Assembly (NCBI RefSeq): GCF_014203835.1
Contig: NZ_JACHJW010000001.1
Location: 558,001-622,000 of the forward strand
Direction: 5' to 3'
DNA: 64,000 bases
DNA from: Micromonospora polyrhachis
Lineage (GTDB): Bacteria > Actinomycetota > Actinomycetes > Mycobacteriales > Micromonosporaceae
Shown here: positions 38,401 through 46,797 of the stretch, piece after piece
Numbering within the stretch: the stretch's first letter is position 1
How the letters are laid out: each line of letters opens with the position of its first letter
Program-made: the position numbers and the translations under genes
The notes under the pieces: model-generated
What the model was told of the DNA's origin: nothing
The model's input: the letters and a program-made list of their open reading frames with translations, nothing else
The model's database searches: none

Positions 38401-38949
38401 CCTCCGCTGCTGTGCAAGGAAGGGCCCCTTCTTATCGCTTTCTGCCTCGGAAGGGGCCCTTCCTGACCGCAGGGCGGGGTGGGGGCGGTCGATCACCTGG
38501 ACGGTGAGCATCGCGGCGAAGGCCACCAGCACCAGCACGGTTCGTACGTAGTGCAGCCGCCACCACCGGTCCCACAGTTCCGTCCAGTCGAGGGGCGGGG
38601 CGTCGGGCGACCAGGTGTTCACGACATGGTTGATCGGCTCCATCTGGGCGACGATGAGCACGACGGTGGCCGCCACCAGCAGCGCGGCACCCCCGGTCAG
38701 CCCGAACACCCACCACCCCCGGCGGTACGACAGCACACCGGCCACCAGGAGCAGCGCCAGACAGGTGAGCAACAGCGGAGGCATCGTGCGGGGGTAGTCG
38801 GTGTTGAGGGCCTGCCAGTAGCGGATGTAGGCGGGGGCGGGCAGCTCGCGCAGCGAGGGTGCGAGCAGGAAGCAGAACATCCCGCCGGTGAAGAGGCCGA
38901 GCAGCAGCGTCCCACCCGCCCGTACGATCTGCAACAGATTCCTGGGCAT
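38365..38949 (-). CDS. DUF1772 (anthrone oxygenase-like) membrane protein
   Basis: A 194-residue membrane protein with four hydrophobic helices and the DUF1772 pattern (LLGLFTGGMFCFLLAPSLRE, YWQALNTDYPRTMPP, WDRWWRLHYVRTVLVLVAFA). Its biochemical role is unknown. ATG 38949 has GGAGGTGGACAA upstream. The last 35 or so residues (from RSGRAPSEAESD) are read through the hairpin repeat at 38417-38464 and into the end of the convergent lipoprotein gene, so the original C-terminus probably ended near VIDRPHPAL and was altered by insertion of the repeat. Confidence 0.8.
   Translation of the reverse strand: MPRNLLQIVRAGGTLLLGLFTGGMFCFLLAPSLRELPAPAYIRYWQALNTDYPRTMPPLLLTCLALLLVAGVLSYRRGWWVFGLTGGAALLVAATVVLIVAQMEPINHVVNTWSPDAPPLDWTELWDRWWRLHYVRTVLVLVAFAAMLTVQVIDRPHPALRSGRAPSEAESDKKGPFLAQQRRSAETGEHLLDP
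38417..38464. terminator. Micromonospora-type hairpin repeat, probable bidirectional terminator
   Basis: Arms AGGAAGGGCCCCTT (38417-38430) and AAGGGGCCCTTCCT (38451-38464) pair perfectly over 14 bp around a 20-nt loop. This AAGGAAGGGGCC-type hairpin is one I recall as common in intergenic DNA of Micromonospora. It lies between two converging genes and inside the 3' end of the DUF1772 frame. Dispersal can only be verified genome-wide. Confidence 0.75.
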
Positions 38950-39192
38950 TTGTCCACCTCCGCCGCGGAAGGCACCACACCATCACCGGCAATCGTGGCA
39001 TTTGAATATTTTTCAGGCAATAGCGGTTTGCAGTCGAAATTCCAGGAACAGCAGTGGACAGCGGCCACGGTAGGGCTGGCACTACCTACCTTTCGGGGGC
39101 TTTCAGGATTACTCACCGCAACGAAAACCCGAAAACTTGGGTACGACAGCGCGCCGTCCGGCGTCGCGCGAGCCCAAGCATCTGGGGGAAGA

Positions 39193-40221
39193 ATGGCGGT
39201 CGCCCTGGCAGCCAAGCCCGAGGTACGACAAGCGAGCGACTACTCGCAGCTACTGCGTCGGATCAATGCCGCGCGCCTGCTGGATCGCCGTCCGGGTTAC
39301 TACACCGCGCGGCTCAGCCTGGTCGGCGGCCTGTTCGTCGGCGGCTGGGTGGCCTTCTTCCTGGTCGGCGACTCCTGGTGGCAACTGCTGGTGGCGGTGG
39401 CGCTCGCGGTGCTCTTCGCCCAGATCGCGCTCGTCGCGCACGACCTGGCACACCGGCAGGTGTTCCGGGGTCGCGGGGCCAGCGGCGTCGCCGGACGCAT
39501 CGCCGGCAACCTGGCGATCGGGATGAGCTACGGCTGGTGGATGGACAAGCACACCCGCCACCACGCCAACCCCAACCACGAGGAACTGGACCCGGACGTC
39601 GCACCGGACATCCTGGTGTGGTCGACGGATCAGGCCCGAGCCAGTAGGGGACTCCCCCGGTTCATCGGGCGGTGGCAGGCGTACCTGTTCTTCCCGCTGT
39701 TGACACTGGAGGGGTTCAACCTGCACGTCTCCAGCGTCCGGGCGCTGCTCCGCCCGGGGATGAAGGGGCGCGGACTGGAGACGGCGCTACTGTTCGCCCA
39801 CTTCGTCGGCTACCTGGCCGCCCTGTTCCTGGTGCTCTCGCCGGGCAAGGCGCTGGCATTCCTCTTCGTACACCAGGCGCTCTTCGGGGTCTACCTCGGC
39901 TGCACGTTCGCACCGAACCACAAGGGCATGCCCACCATGAAGGAGGGGGACAACCTGGACTACCTGCGCCGTCAGGTGTTGACCTCCCGCAACGTGCGCG
40001 GCGGCTGGCTGGTGGACGCGGCGCTGGGTGGGCTCAACTACCAGATCGAACACCACCTCTTCCCGAACATGCCGACCCCGCACCTGCGGCGGGCGCAGCC
40101 GATCGTCCGTAAGTTCTGCGCCGAGCGCGGCATCCCGTACGAGGAGACCGGGCTGGTCTCCTCGTACCGTCGGGCGTTGTCCCACCTGCACGCTGTCGGC
40201 GCACCGTTGCGGCGCGGGTGA
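39193..40221 (+). CDS. Membrane fatty acid desaturase
   Basis: A 342-residue desaturase with the three histidine boxes of the di-iron membrane family: HDLAHRQ, HTRHHANPNHEELDPD and NYQIEHHLFPNMP. Two pairs of hydrophobic helices separate them, as usual. The pattern resembles acyl-lipid delta-type desaturases of actinobacteria, which introduce a cis double bond in membrane lipids. ATG 39193 has GGGGGAAGA upstream; the open frame to 38479 is spurious. It is divergent from the DUF1772 gene across an AT-richer 243-nt promoter region. Confidence 0.93.
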   Translation: MAVALAAKPEVRQASDYSQLLRRINAARLLDRRPGYYTARLSLVGGLFVGGWVAFFLVGDSWWQLLVAVALAVLFAQIALVAHDLAHRQVFRGRGASGVAGRIAGNLAIGMSYGWWMDKHTRHHANPNHEELDPDVAPDILVWSTDQARASRGLPRFIGRWQAYLFFPLLTLEGFNLHVSSVRALLRPGMKGRGLETALLFAHFVGYLAALFLVLSPGKALAFLFVHQALFGVYLGCTFAPNHKGMPTMKEGDNLDYLRRQVLTSRNVRGGWLVDAALGGLNYQIEHHLFPNMPTPHLRRAQPIVRKFCAERGIPYEETGLVSSYRRALSHLHAVGAPLRRG

Positions 40222-40237
40222 GCGAGGCAGGGCTGAG

Positions 40238-41422
40238 TTAGGAGACGGTCACCTCCTGGTTCGGTCGCGGCTTGGCCCGGCGCACCGCCTGGGCCAGCCC
40301 GGCCACGACGAACGCCAGCGCGACCAGCAGGGCACTGACCCAGAGCGGGGACCGGTAGCCAAGTCCTGCGCTGATGGTGGCCCCACCCACCAGGGGGCCG
40401 ATGGCCGCGCCCACGTTGAGGGCGGCGGTCGCGAACGAGCCGCCCAGTGCTGGCGCATCGGTGGCCGCATACAGCACCTGCGTGATCAGCGTGGCCCCGA
40501 CGGCGAACGACAGCGCCCCCTGGACGAAGACGAGCACGAGGGCCGCGTACGCATTGTCCGCGGCCAACGTGAACCCGAGCCAGCCGGCGAGTAGCGCGGC
40601 ACCGCCGAAGAGTAGGACCCGCGTTGGCCGAGTGTCCGACGTCCGACCAGCCACGGTGACCCCCACGAACGACCCCAGGCCGAAGAGCGCCAGCAGCACC
40701 GGCACCCACGCCTGGTCATAGCCGCTGACCTCGGTGACCACCGGGGCCAGGTAGGTGAAGGTGCAGAAGGTTGCCCCGTTCACCAGCGCGGCCAGAAGCA
40801 GGGTCACGAGCAGCCGGGGACGCCGCAGTGTGCGCAGCTCCTGTCGGGCCCCGGGTGCCGCCACATCCGGCGCGACGGCCGGGACCGACCGCAGGATCGC
40901 GAGGACGGTCGGTAGCGAGACGACCGCCACCGCCCAGAAGGCGGTACGCCAAGTCCACAGTTGACCGAGCACGGCACCGGCGGGCACCCCGACGATGCAG
41001 GCGAGGGTGGTACCACCGAGCAGCACGGCGGCGGCCCGGCCCTTGGCGTTCGGCCCGACCATGCTGGTCGCCGTCGCCGTCGCCAACGCCACGGCCAGGA
41101 ACCCGGCGGTGGCCAGTGCTCCGACAACCCGGGTGACCAGCAGAACGCCGAAGCTGGTGGTAAGCGCCCCGACGACGTGCACCACGATGAAGGCAATCAG
41201 GAAGACGAGCAACGCTCGTCGTCTCGGCCAGCGCAGACTGAGGATGGCCATCAGCGGCGCGCCGATGACCATTCCTACGGCGAAGGCCGACGTCAGCGTT
41301 CCCGCAGCCGGCACGCTGACCCGGAGGTCGCCGGCGATGTCCGGGGTCAGGCCGGAGAGCATGAACTCGGAGGTTCCCTGGGCGAAGACCGCCAGTCCGA
41401 GCAGGTAGATGGCAAAAGGCAC
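40238..41422 (-). CDS. MFS exporter, Cmx/CmrA chloramphenicol-type
   Basis: A 394-residue major facilitator protein with twelve hydrophobic helices. The beginning VPFAIYLLGLAVFAQGTSEF and the motif SAFAVGMVIGAPLMAILSLR followed by WPRRRALL are typical of the Cmx/CmrA drug efflux family. It probably exports chloramphenicol-like or other small molecules; the substrate needs testing. The GTG at 41422 has GGAG 8 nt upstream and aligns with the family start. It converges with the desaturase gene, 16 nt apart. Confidence 0.88.
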   Translation of the reverse strand: MPFAIYLLGLAVFAQGTSEFMLSGLTPDIAGDLRVSVPAAGTLTSAFAVGMVIGAPLMAILSLRWPRRRALLVFLIAFIVVHVVGALTTSFGVLLVTRVVGALATAGFLAVALATATATSMVGPNAKGRAAAVLLGGTTLACIVGVPAGAVLGQLWTWRTAFWAVAVVSLPTVLAILRSVPAVAPDVAAPGARQELRTLRRPRLLVTLLLAALVNGATFCTFTYLAPVVTEVSGYDQAWVPVLLALFGLGSFVGVTVAGRTSDTRPTRVLLFGGAALLAGWLGFTLAADNAYAALVLVFVQGALSFAVGATLITQVLYAATDAPALGGSFATAALNVGAAIGPLVGGATISAGLGYRSPLWVSALLVALAFVVAGLAQAVRRAKPRPNQEVTVS

Positions 41423-41808
41423 GACAAACTCCACGCGTCGTGAGTGGATGGACAGGACGCGCGGGGACACCGCTGGTCGCCGCCGGGTTGTTTCCGGCTA
41501 CGGCCAGACGCGGCCGAAGCACTCCGCCGGCCGGGCGTACGGGAGATCACCGCGCGAGGGATACCGGGAGATGCCACGTCGTGGTGGTGCCAGGCGGCAC
41601 CGGTGGGTCATCCCCGGGAAGATCAACCGGTACGACAGCGATTCGATGGCGGGTACGCGAAGCAGCGCGCGGTCAGCCGCGAGAGTGCGTCAGCGCGAGG
41701 TCACAGCACGGCCAGCCACCGAAGAACCGGTGGCTGGCGTCTGGACGCTTCCGGGCTGGACACGAGGCGAACCCTAGTTGCCGCCCGAACGCGCCGTCAA
41801 CCATGCCG
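41423..41808. other. Intergenic region, no gene recognised
   Basis: A 386-nt stretch between the exporter start and the WYL regulator stop, both on the minus strand. Short frames exist on both strands, but none has a ribosome binding site or family signature. It contains the exporter promoter and, near the right end, the hairpin at 41711-41738. Confidence 0.5.
41711..41738 (-). terminator. Hairpin terminator after the WYL regulator gene
   Basis: GCCAGCCACC (41711-41720) pairs perfectly with GGTGGCTGGC (41729-41738), and one more inner G-C pair leaves a 6-nt loop. It lies 70 nt past the regulator stop on the minus strand. Confidence 0.6.
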
Positions 41809-42774
41809 TCAACCGTCTCGGTCACCGTGGTCGAGCAGACGAGTGCCGAAGTCCCGGAGCGCGGCACGGAAGGCGAGCGGTTCCTCGATGGCGAAGTCGA
41901 CGTCCAGGAAGGCCAGCGGTAACAGCAGCCACTGCCAGGTGTCGAGCTTCAGAACGACCCTGGTCCGCTGGTCGCTGCGGGCCTCGAACTCGGCCTCCTG
42001 GTACCTGAAGGCGTCGACGACGGTGGGCAGGGCCGCGGCCACGGTAATGACCACCCGGGTGCGCTCCCGGTCGAGCCCCTGTCGGAGGTAGTCGAGCGCG
42101 GTGTCGGCGGGCAGGGGTCGGGACGGGTAGCTGCTCGTGGTGACCTGGAGGCCGGTGATCCGGTCGATCCGGAAGACCCGCCAGTCGTCCCGGCCGGCGT
42201 CCCAGGCGAGCAGATACCAACGCAGCTGGTGGTGGACGTGCCGGTAGGGCTCGACCCGGCGGGCGGTGACCGAGCCGTCCTTCCCGAGGTAGTCGAAGGT
42301 GATGACGTGACGCTGCTGGATTGCCTCCGCCAGGGTGTCCAGGAGGTCGGCGTCGACGCTCGGGGCCGGGGCGGTACCGGTCTCCAGGCTTGCCCGTAGT
42401 TGGGCGGCCCGGTGCCGCAGTCGCTTCGGAAGAAACTGGTCCACCTTGCCGTACGCCCGGGTGGCCGCCTCGTCCACGCTGCCCTCGGTGGCGCTACCGG
42501 TGGCGGCGAGGGTGGCCAGCCCGAGCAGGGTGGCGATCGCCTCGCCGTCGTCGAGCGCGAGCGGCGGCATGGCGGTGCCCGCGGTGAGGCGGTAGTGCCC
42601 GCCGGGGCCAGGCTGGGTCCGTACCGGGTAGCCGTAGGCACGGAGCCGGTCGACGTCGCGACGCAGGGTCCGGGGGCTGACGCCGAGCCGGGCGACGAGT
42701 TCGTCGCCGCTGAACGCCCGCCCGGTCTGGAGCGTGGCCAGCAGGGCGAGGATGCGCTGGGTGACGTCCGCCAT
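41809..42774 (-). CDS. WYL-domain transcription regulator (DeoR-type helix-turn-helix)
   Basis: A 321-residue regulator. The N-terminal winged helix is ILALLATLQTGRAFSGDELV, followed by ARLGVSPRTLRRDVDRLRAY. The central WYL domain carries HHQLRWYLLAWDAGRDDWRV and FRIDRITGLQV, and a WCX extension follows at the C-terminus (QWLLLPLAFLDVDFA). WYL proteins bind nucleotide or nucleic acid ligands and often control DNA damage or defence genes. It is divergent from the UvrA-like gene with 61 nt between the starts, so it may control it and itself. Confidence 0.92.
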   Translation of the reverse strand: MADVTQRILALLATLQTGRAFSGDELVARLGVSPRTLRRDVDRLRAYGYPVRTQPGPGGHYRLTAGTAMPPLALDDGEAIATLLGLATLAATGSATEGSVDEAATRAYGKVDQFLPKRLRHRAAQLRASLETGTAPAPSVDADLLDTLAEAIQQRHVITFDYLGKDGSVTARRVEPYRHVHHQLRWYLLAWDAGRDDWRVFRIDRITGLQVTTSSYPSRPLPADTALDYLRQGLDRERTRVVITVAAALPTVVDAFRYQEAEFEARSDQRTRVVLKLDTWQWLLLPLAFLDVDFAIEEPLAFRAALRDFGTRLLDHGDRDG

Positions 42775-42835
42775 GGCCCTAGTCTCGCCGTAGTCGTGGT
42801 CAGGATCTGGCCACATCTACGCATAACGTCGACGG

Positions 42836-45067
42836 ATGTCCGAACACACGATTCGCGTCCGGGGTGCCCGGACCAACAACCTGAAGTGCCTGGACCTGGA
42901 GATCCCGCGCGGCCAACTGGTCGTCTTCGTCGGGGTGTCCGGGTCGGGTAAGTCGTCGCTGGTGTTCGACACCATCGCGGCCGAGGCCGGACATCAGCTC
43001 AACGAGACCTTCCCGCCGTTCGTCCGCAACCGGCTACCGAAGTGGACCCGCCCCGACACGGAGGAGATCACCGGGCTGTCGCCGGTGGTGGTGATCGACC
43101 AACGCCGGATCGGTGGTAACGCCCGCTCCACCGTCGGCACGATCACCGACACCTGGACCTACCTGCGGCTGCTCTTCTCACGCCTCAGCTCACCGCACGT
43201 GGGCGAGTCGAACCACTTCTCCTTCAACGACCCCGCCGGCATGTGCCCCACCTGCTCCGGCCTCGGCGAGGTCGTGGTGAGCGCGGTCGACCGGTTTCTG
43301 GACCTGGACCGGTCGCTCGCCCAGGGCGCGGTCCTGCTGCCCGGGTTCGGCAACGGTGGCTACTGGTACTCCCAGTACGCCGACATCGGCAGCTTCGACG
43401 TGGACACCCCGCTGCGGGACTGGACGGAAGCGGAGCGCGCGGCACTGCTGCACGGCGGCGAGCAGGCGGCGCGGCTCGGCATCAAGCCCCCGAAGGACTA
43501 CGAGGGCATCGTCGAACGGTTCGAACGGATCTACCTGCACACGACCGACAATCTCTCCGATCGCAAGCGGGAGGTGATCGCCCGGTTCACCCGCTCCGAC
43601 GTCTGCCCGGACTGTCACGGCGACCGGCTCAACAAGGCCAGCCGTACCGCCACCGTCGCGGGCCACACCATCGGCGAGCTGGCCCGGATGGAGATCACCG
43701 AACTCGTCGAGATGGTGGAGCGGGTGAGCGACCGCTCGGTCGCGCCGGTCGTGGCCGCCCTCACCGACCGGCTGCGGGCCATGGTCACCATCGGGTTGGG
43801 CTACCTCCATCTGGGCCGGGCCACCACCAGCCTCTCCGGCGGGGAGTCGCAGCGCATCAAGACCGTCAAGCATCTCGGGAGCAGTCTCATCGAGATGCTC
43901 TACGTCTTCGACGAACCCACCGTCGGTCTCCATCCACACGACGTCGTCGCCATGACCACCCTGCTGCGGCAACTGCGCGACAAGGGCAACACCGTCCTGG
44001 TCGTCGAGCACGACCCGGCCGTCATGGCGATCGCCGACCAGATCGTCGAGGTCGGCCCGGACGCGGGTACGGGCGGCGGAGAACTGGTCTTCCAGGGCAC
44101 CTTCGACGAGCTTCAGCAAACGCGTACGGCGACCGCCACCGCCCTCGGCCGACGCACGCCGATCAACACCAGCCCTCGTACGCCCACCGGCGCGATCACC
44201 GTGGCCGACGCCACCCGCAACAACCTGCGGGATCTGACCGTCGACATCCCCACCGGAGTCCTCACCGTCCTCACTGGGGTGGCCGGGTCGGGCAAGTCCA
44301 GCCTCGCGGCGGAGCTGGTCGCCCAACACGACGCGGTCGTGATCGACCAGCGTCCGGTCAGCACCAACCGCCGGTCGACGCCGGTCACCTACACCGGGAT
44401 CGCCGCACCCATCCGTAGGCTCTTCGCCCGGCACAGCGGCCTGCCGGCCAGTCGGTTCAGCGCCAACTCGGAGGGGGCGTGCCCGGACTGTAGGGGGTTG
44501 GGTGTCGTCTACACGGACCTCGCCTTCATGGACGGCCAGGAGACCGCCTGCGAGACCTGTCGGGGGCGGCGGTTCATCAATGACATACTCCGGCACAAGG
44601 TCAACGGACTGTCCATCGCCGACATCGACGATCTGACCATCACCGACGCCACCTCACAGCTGCCCGACCGGCAGATCCGCGAGGGCCTGCGGGATCTGGA
44701 GCGGGCCGGACTCGGCTATCTACGCCTCGGCCAGCCACTCACCACGCTCTCCGGCGGCGAGTGCCAGCGCGTCAAGATCGCAAAGGAACTGCACGACGCC
44801 GCCGAACCTACCCGGTACGTCCTCGACGAGCCCACCACCGGCCTGCACCTGCGTGACATCACCGGTCTGCTCGACATCCTCGACCAGCTCCTCGACAAGC
44901 GGCACACCGTCGTCGTGATCGAACACAATCTCGACGTCATCCGGCACGCGGACTGGCTCATCGACCTCGGACCGGGCCCCGGTCGGCACGGCGGTCAGCT
45001 CCTCTACCAGGGGCCGGTCGGCCAGATCCACGGCACGCCCACCGCCGCCGCCCTGCACGGCGAGTAG
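42836..45067 (+). CDS. UvrA-like ABC ATPase, short resistance-type paralogue
   Basis: A 743-residue tandem ABC ATPase of the UvrA family. Walker A motifs are VGVSGSGKSSLVFDT near residue 35 and TGVAGSGKSSLAAEL near 480; signatures LSGGESQRIKTVKHLG and LSGGECQRVKIAKELH; zinc-finger pieces CPTCSGLGEV, CPDCHGDRLNK and CPDCRGLGVVY with CETCRGRRF. True UvrA is about 940-1000 residues; this protein lacks the UvrB-binding and much of the insertion region, like DrrC-type drug resistance paralogues. It may clear intercalating drugs from DNA rather than feed excision repair. It is divergent from the WYL regulator. Confidence 0.9.
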   Translation: MSEHTIRVRGARTNNLKCLDLEIPRGQLVVFVGVSGSGKSSLVFDTIAAEAGHQLNETFPPFVRNRLPKWTRPDTEEITGLSPVVVIDQRRIGGNARSTVGTITDTWTYLRLLFSRLSSPHVGESNHFSFNDPAGMCPTCSGLGEVVVSAVDRFLDLDRSLAQGAVLLPGFGNGGYWYSQYADIGSFDVDTPLRDWTEAERAALLHGGEQAARLGIKPPKDYEGIVERFERIYLHTTDNLSDRKREVIARFTRSDVCPDCHGDRLNKASRTATVAGHTIGELARMEITELVEMVERVSDRSVAPVVAALTDRLRAMVTIGLGYLHLGRATTSLSGGESQRIKTVKHLGSSLIEMLYVFDEPTVGLHPHDVVAMTTLLRQLRDKGNTVLVVEHDPAVMAIADQIVEVGPDAGTGGGELVFQGTFDELQQTRTATATALGRRTPINTSPRTPTGAITVADATRNNLRDLTVDIPTGVLTVLTGVAGSGKSSLAAELVAQHDAVVIDQRPVSTNRRSTPVTYTGIAAPIRRLFARHSGLPASRFSANSEGACPDCRGLGVVYTDLAFMDGQETACETCRGRRFINDILRHKVNGLSIADIDDLTITDATSQLPDRQIREGLRDLERAGLGYLRLGQPLTTLSGGECQRVKIAKELHDAAEPTRYVLDEPTTGLHLRDITGLLDILDQLLDKRHTVVVIEHNLDVIRHADWLIDLGPGPGRHGGQLLYQGPVGQIHGTPTAAALHGE

Positions 45068-45112
45068 GCGGTCGGATCAATCACCATCCCCGGCCCGGCC
45101 AGTCCCCGGTCC

Positions 45113-45799
45113 TCACGGCTGGCGCTCGTCGGGTCGTACGGGATAGCCGATCTGGGCGAGGTCCTCGGCGAGATCGGCTATCGACAGCTCGGGATTGAGC
45201 CGACGGACAACATCGTTCGTCAGCGGACGTAGGGCGTGGATGTCAGCGGTGGCCGCGCCATCGAGACGCTGTTCGTAGTAGTCCTCGGCGAACCTCCGAT
45301 ACGCCAGCGGTGTCGCATCCGTGAGGACCGCGAAAAGCCGATGCGCGCCGTCCGGGTCCGGACCCGCCGGAAACTCGATCTCCCCGGTGTGCCAGCGATC
45401 GTCGGTGCGCTGCCGCCACAGGCACACCGTCGCCGCCAACCCACCCTCGAAGCTGAATGCCGGCTCGCTCATGCAGTCGGCGAACACCTCAGGCACCGAG
45501 TCGGCGACGCCGGGCCACACCTCGCCGAACTCCGAGAACGCCGGGCTCATCGGCGACTCGTGATCGAAGCCCCGGATGAACGCACCGGCTGCCAAGAACA
45601 CGATCGAGTATTCGTCGCCGGAGCCGTTGCGCATCGACGCCATCTCCTCGCCGTGGGCCCAACGGGAGTCGAAGGAGTAGTACCGAGACTCCCACTGCGG
45701 ACTCAGGATCGCGTCGAGTACGGCCAGCGCCCGGCACCGGTCCCGAAGCACGGCGATGTCCGGCAGGGCTCGCGCCACCTCGTGCACAGTCACCGCCAC
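45113..45799 (-). CDS. Hypothetical protein, conserved-looking actinobacterial family
   Basis: A soluble protein of about 228 residues with no signal peptide. It contains SPQWESRYYSFDSRWAHGEE, MASMRNGSGDEYSIVFLAAG and AFIRGFDHESPMSPAF, a pattern I recall from unnamed actinobacterial proteins sometimes found near polymorphic toxin genes, though no toxin gene is seen here. The start is uncertain: GTG 45799, 45793 or 45787 are possible and the frame is open into the hydrolase gene. It converges with the UvrA-like gene, 45 nt apart. Confidence 0.68.
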   Translation of the reverse strand: MAVTVHEVARALPDIAVLRDRCRALAVLDAILSPQWESRYYSFDSRWAHGEEMASMRNGSGDEYSIVFLAAGAFIRGFDHESPMSPAFSEFGEVWPGVADSVPEVFADCMSEPAFSFEGGLAATVCLWRQRTDDRWHTGEIEFPAGPDPDGAHRLFAVLTDATPLAYRRFAEDYYEQRLDGAATADIHALRPLTNDVVRRLNPELSIADLAEDLAQIGYPVRPDERQP

Positions 45800-45881
45800 A
45801 TCCAACCCGATCCGGATCGGCCGACGCGTGCGGGCGGCGAGACGACCAGCCCCCACTCTGTGCTGCAACGCACCCCAAAAA

Positions 45882-45905
45882 TCCCTATCGCGTTCCCGAT
45901 AGGGA
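45882..45905. promoter_or_regulatory. Inverted repeat TCCCTATCG-N6-CGATAGGGA upstream of the hydrolase gene
   Basis: A perfect 9-bp inverted repeat with a 6-nt spacer ends 16 nt before the ATG at 45922, next to the ribosome binding site AAGGTACAGAC. The position suggests an operator for a dimeric (TetR or MarR-like) repressor. On the minus strand the repeat is followed by TTTTT, so it could also act as a terminator for antisense transcripts. Confidence 0.55.
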
Positions 45906-45921
45906 AGATTAAGGTACAGAC

Positions 45922-46764
45922 ATGAGTAACCTGTCGATCTACAAGTCCGAGGCCGGTGAGCGCGAGATCCAGCGGGCCTACCGGGAGGCGTTGGACAGCT
46001 GGCCGGTCCCGGCCGCACACGTGCGGGTGCCGACCCGCGAGGGCGAGACATTCGTCGTCGTCTCCGGGCCGGCGGGCGCACCACCGCTCCTGCTGCTCCA
46101 CGGCTCAGGCGCGAACACGGCGATGTGGCAGGGCGACGTCGCCGCCTGGTCGCGGCACTTCCGCGTCCACGCCCTCGACCTCATCGGCGAGCCGGGCCTG
46201 AGCGCACCGTCCCGCCCACCACTGGGCTCCGAGGCGTACGCACGGTGGCTGGACGACGTGCTGGCCGGCCTGGGAATCACGGAGATCACCATCGTCGGTA
46301 CCTCGCTCGGCGGCTGGATGGCACTGGACTACGCCACCCGCCGGCCGGAGCGGATCACCCGCCTGGCCCTGCTCTGCCCGGGTGGCGTGGGTCGGCAGAA
46401 GATGGGCTGGCTGGCCAAGGCCCTGCTCCTGCGCCCGTTCGGCGCTTGGGGGATGCGCCGGTCGGCCGGAGCCGTGGCCGGCCTGTCCGCACCGCAGTTC
46501 CGAGCCGCCCTCGACGCCGTGACGCTGACCTTCACCCACTTCACACCCCGCACCGAGCGGCTGCCGATCTTCTCCGACGAGGCACTGGGCCGGTTGAGGA
46601 TGCCCGTACTGGTGATGGTCGGGGACCGGGACGCCATGTTCGACTCGGCGGAGACCGCCCGACGCGTACGCCGCTGCGTCCCACACGCGACCGTGGAACT
46701 CCTGCCCGGGGTCGGGCACGCCATCCTCGACCAGACCGAATCCGTCCTGAGGTTCCTGCGCTGA
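45922..46764 (+). CDS. Alpha/beta hydrolase
   Basis: A 280-residue alpha/beta hydrolase. Oxyanion segment LLHGSGANTAMWQGD, nucleophile elbow IVGTSLGGWMALDYA, acid in VMVGDRDAMFDSAETA and catalytic His in LLPGVGHAILDQTE complete the triad. The cap region (residues 155-205) is short. No signal peptide is present, so it acts in the cytoplasm; the substrate is unknown. Its promoter region has a striking inverted repeat, suggesting repressor control. It converges with the membrane protein gene at 46798. Confidence 0.92.
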   Translation: MSNLSIYKSEAGEREIQRAYREALDSWPVPAAHVRVPTREGETFVVVSGPAGAPPLLLLHGSGANTAMWQGDVAAWSRHFRVHALDLIGEPGLSAPSRPPLGSEAYARWLDDVLAGLGITEITIVGTSLGGWMALDYATRRPERITRLALLCPGGVGRQKMGWLAKALLLRPFGAWGMRRSAGAVAGLSAPQFRAALDAVTLTFTHFTPRTERLPIFSDEALGRLRMPVLVMVGDRDAMFDSAETARRVRRCVPHATVELLPGVGHAILDQTESVLRFLR

Positions 46765-46797
46765 GCCGTCGACACAGCTCCGACCACCCGCGCCGCC

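Noticed and set aside
43190-44596. 468-codon minus-strand frame opposite the UvrA-like gene
   Set aside because: No family features; the plus strand carries both Walker A motifs and both signatures.
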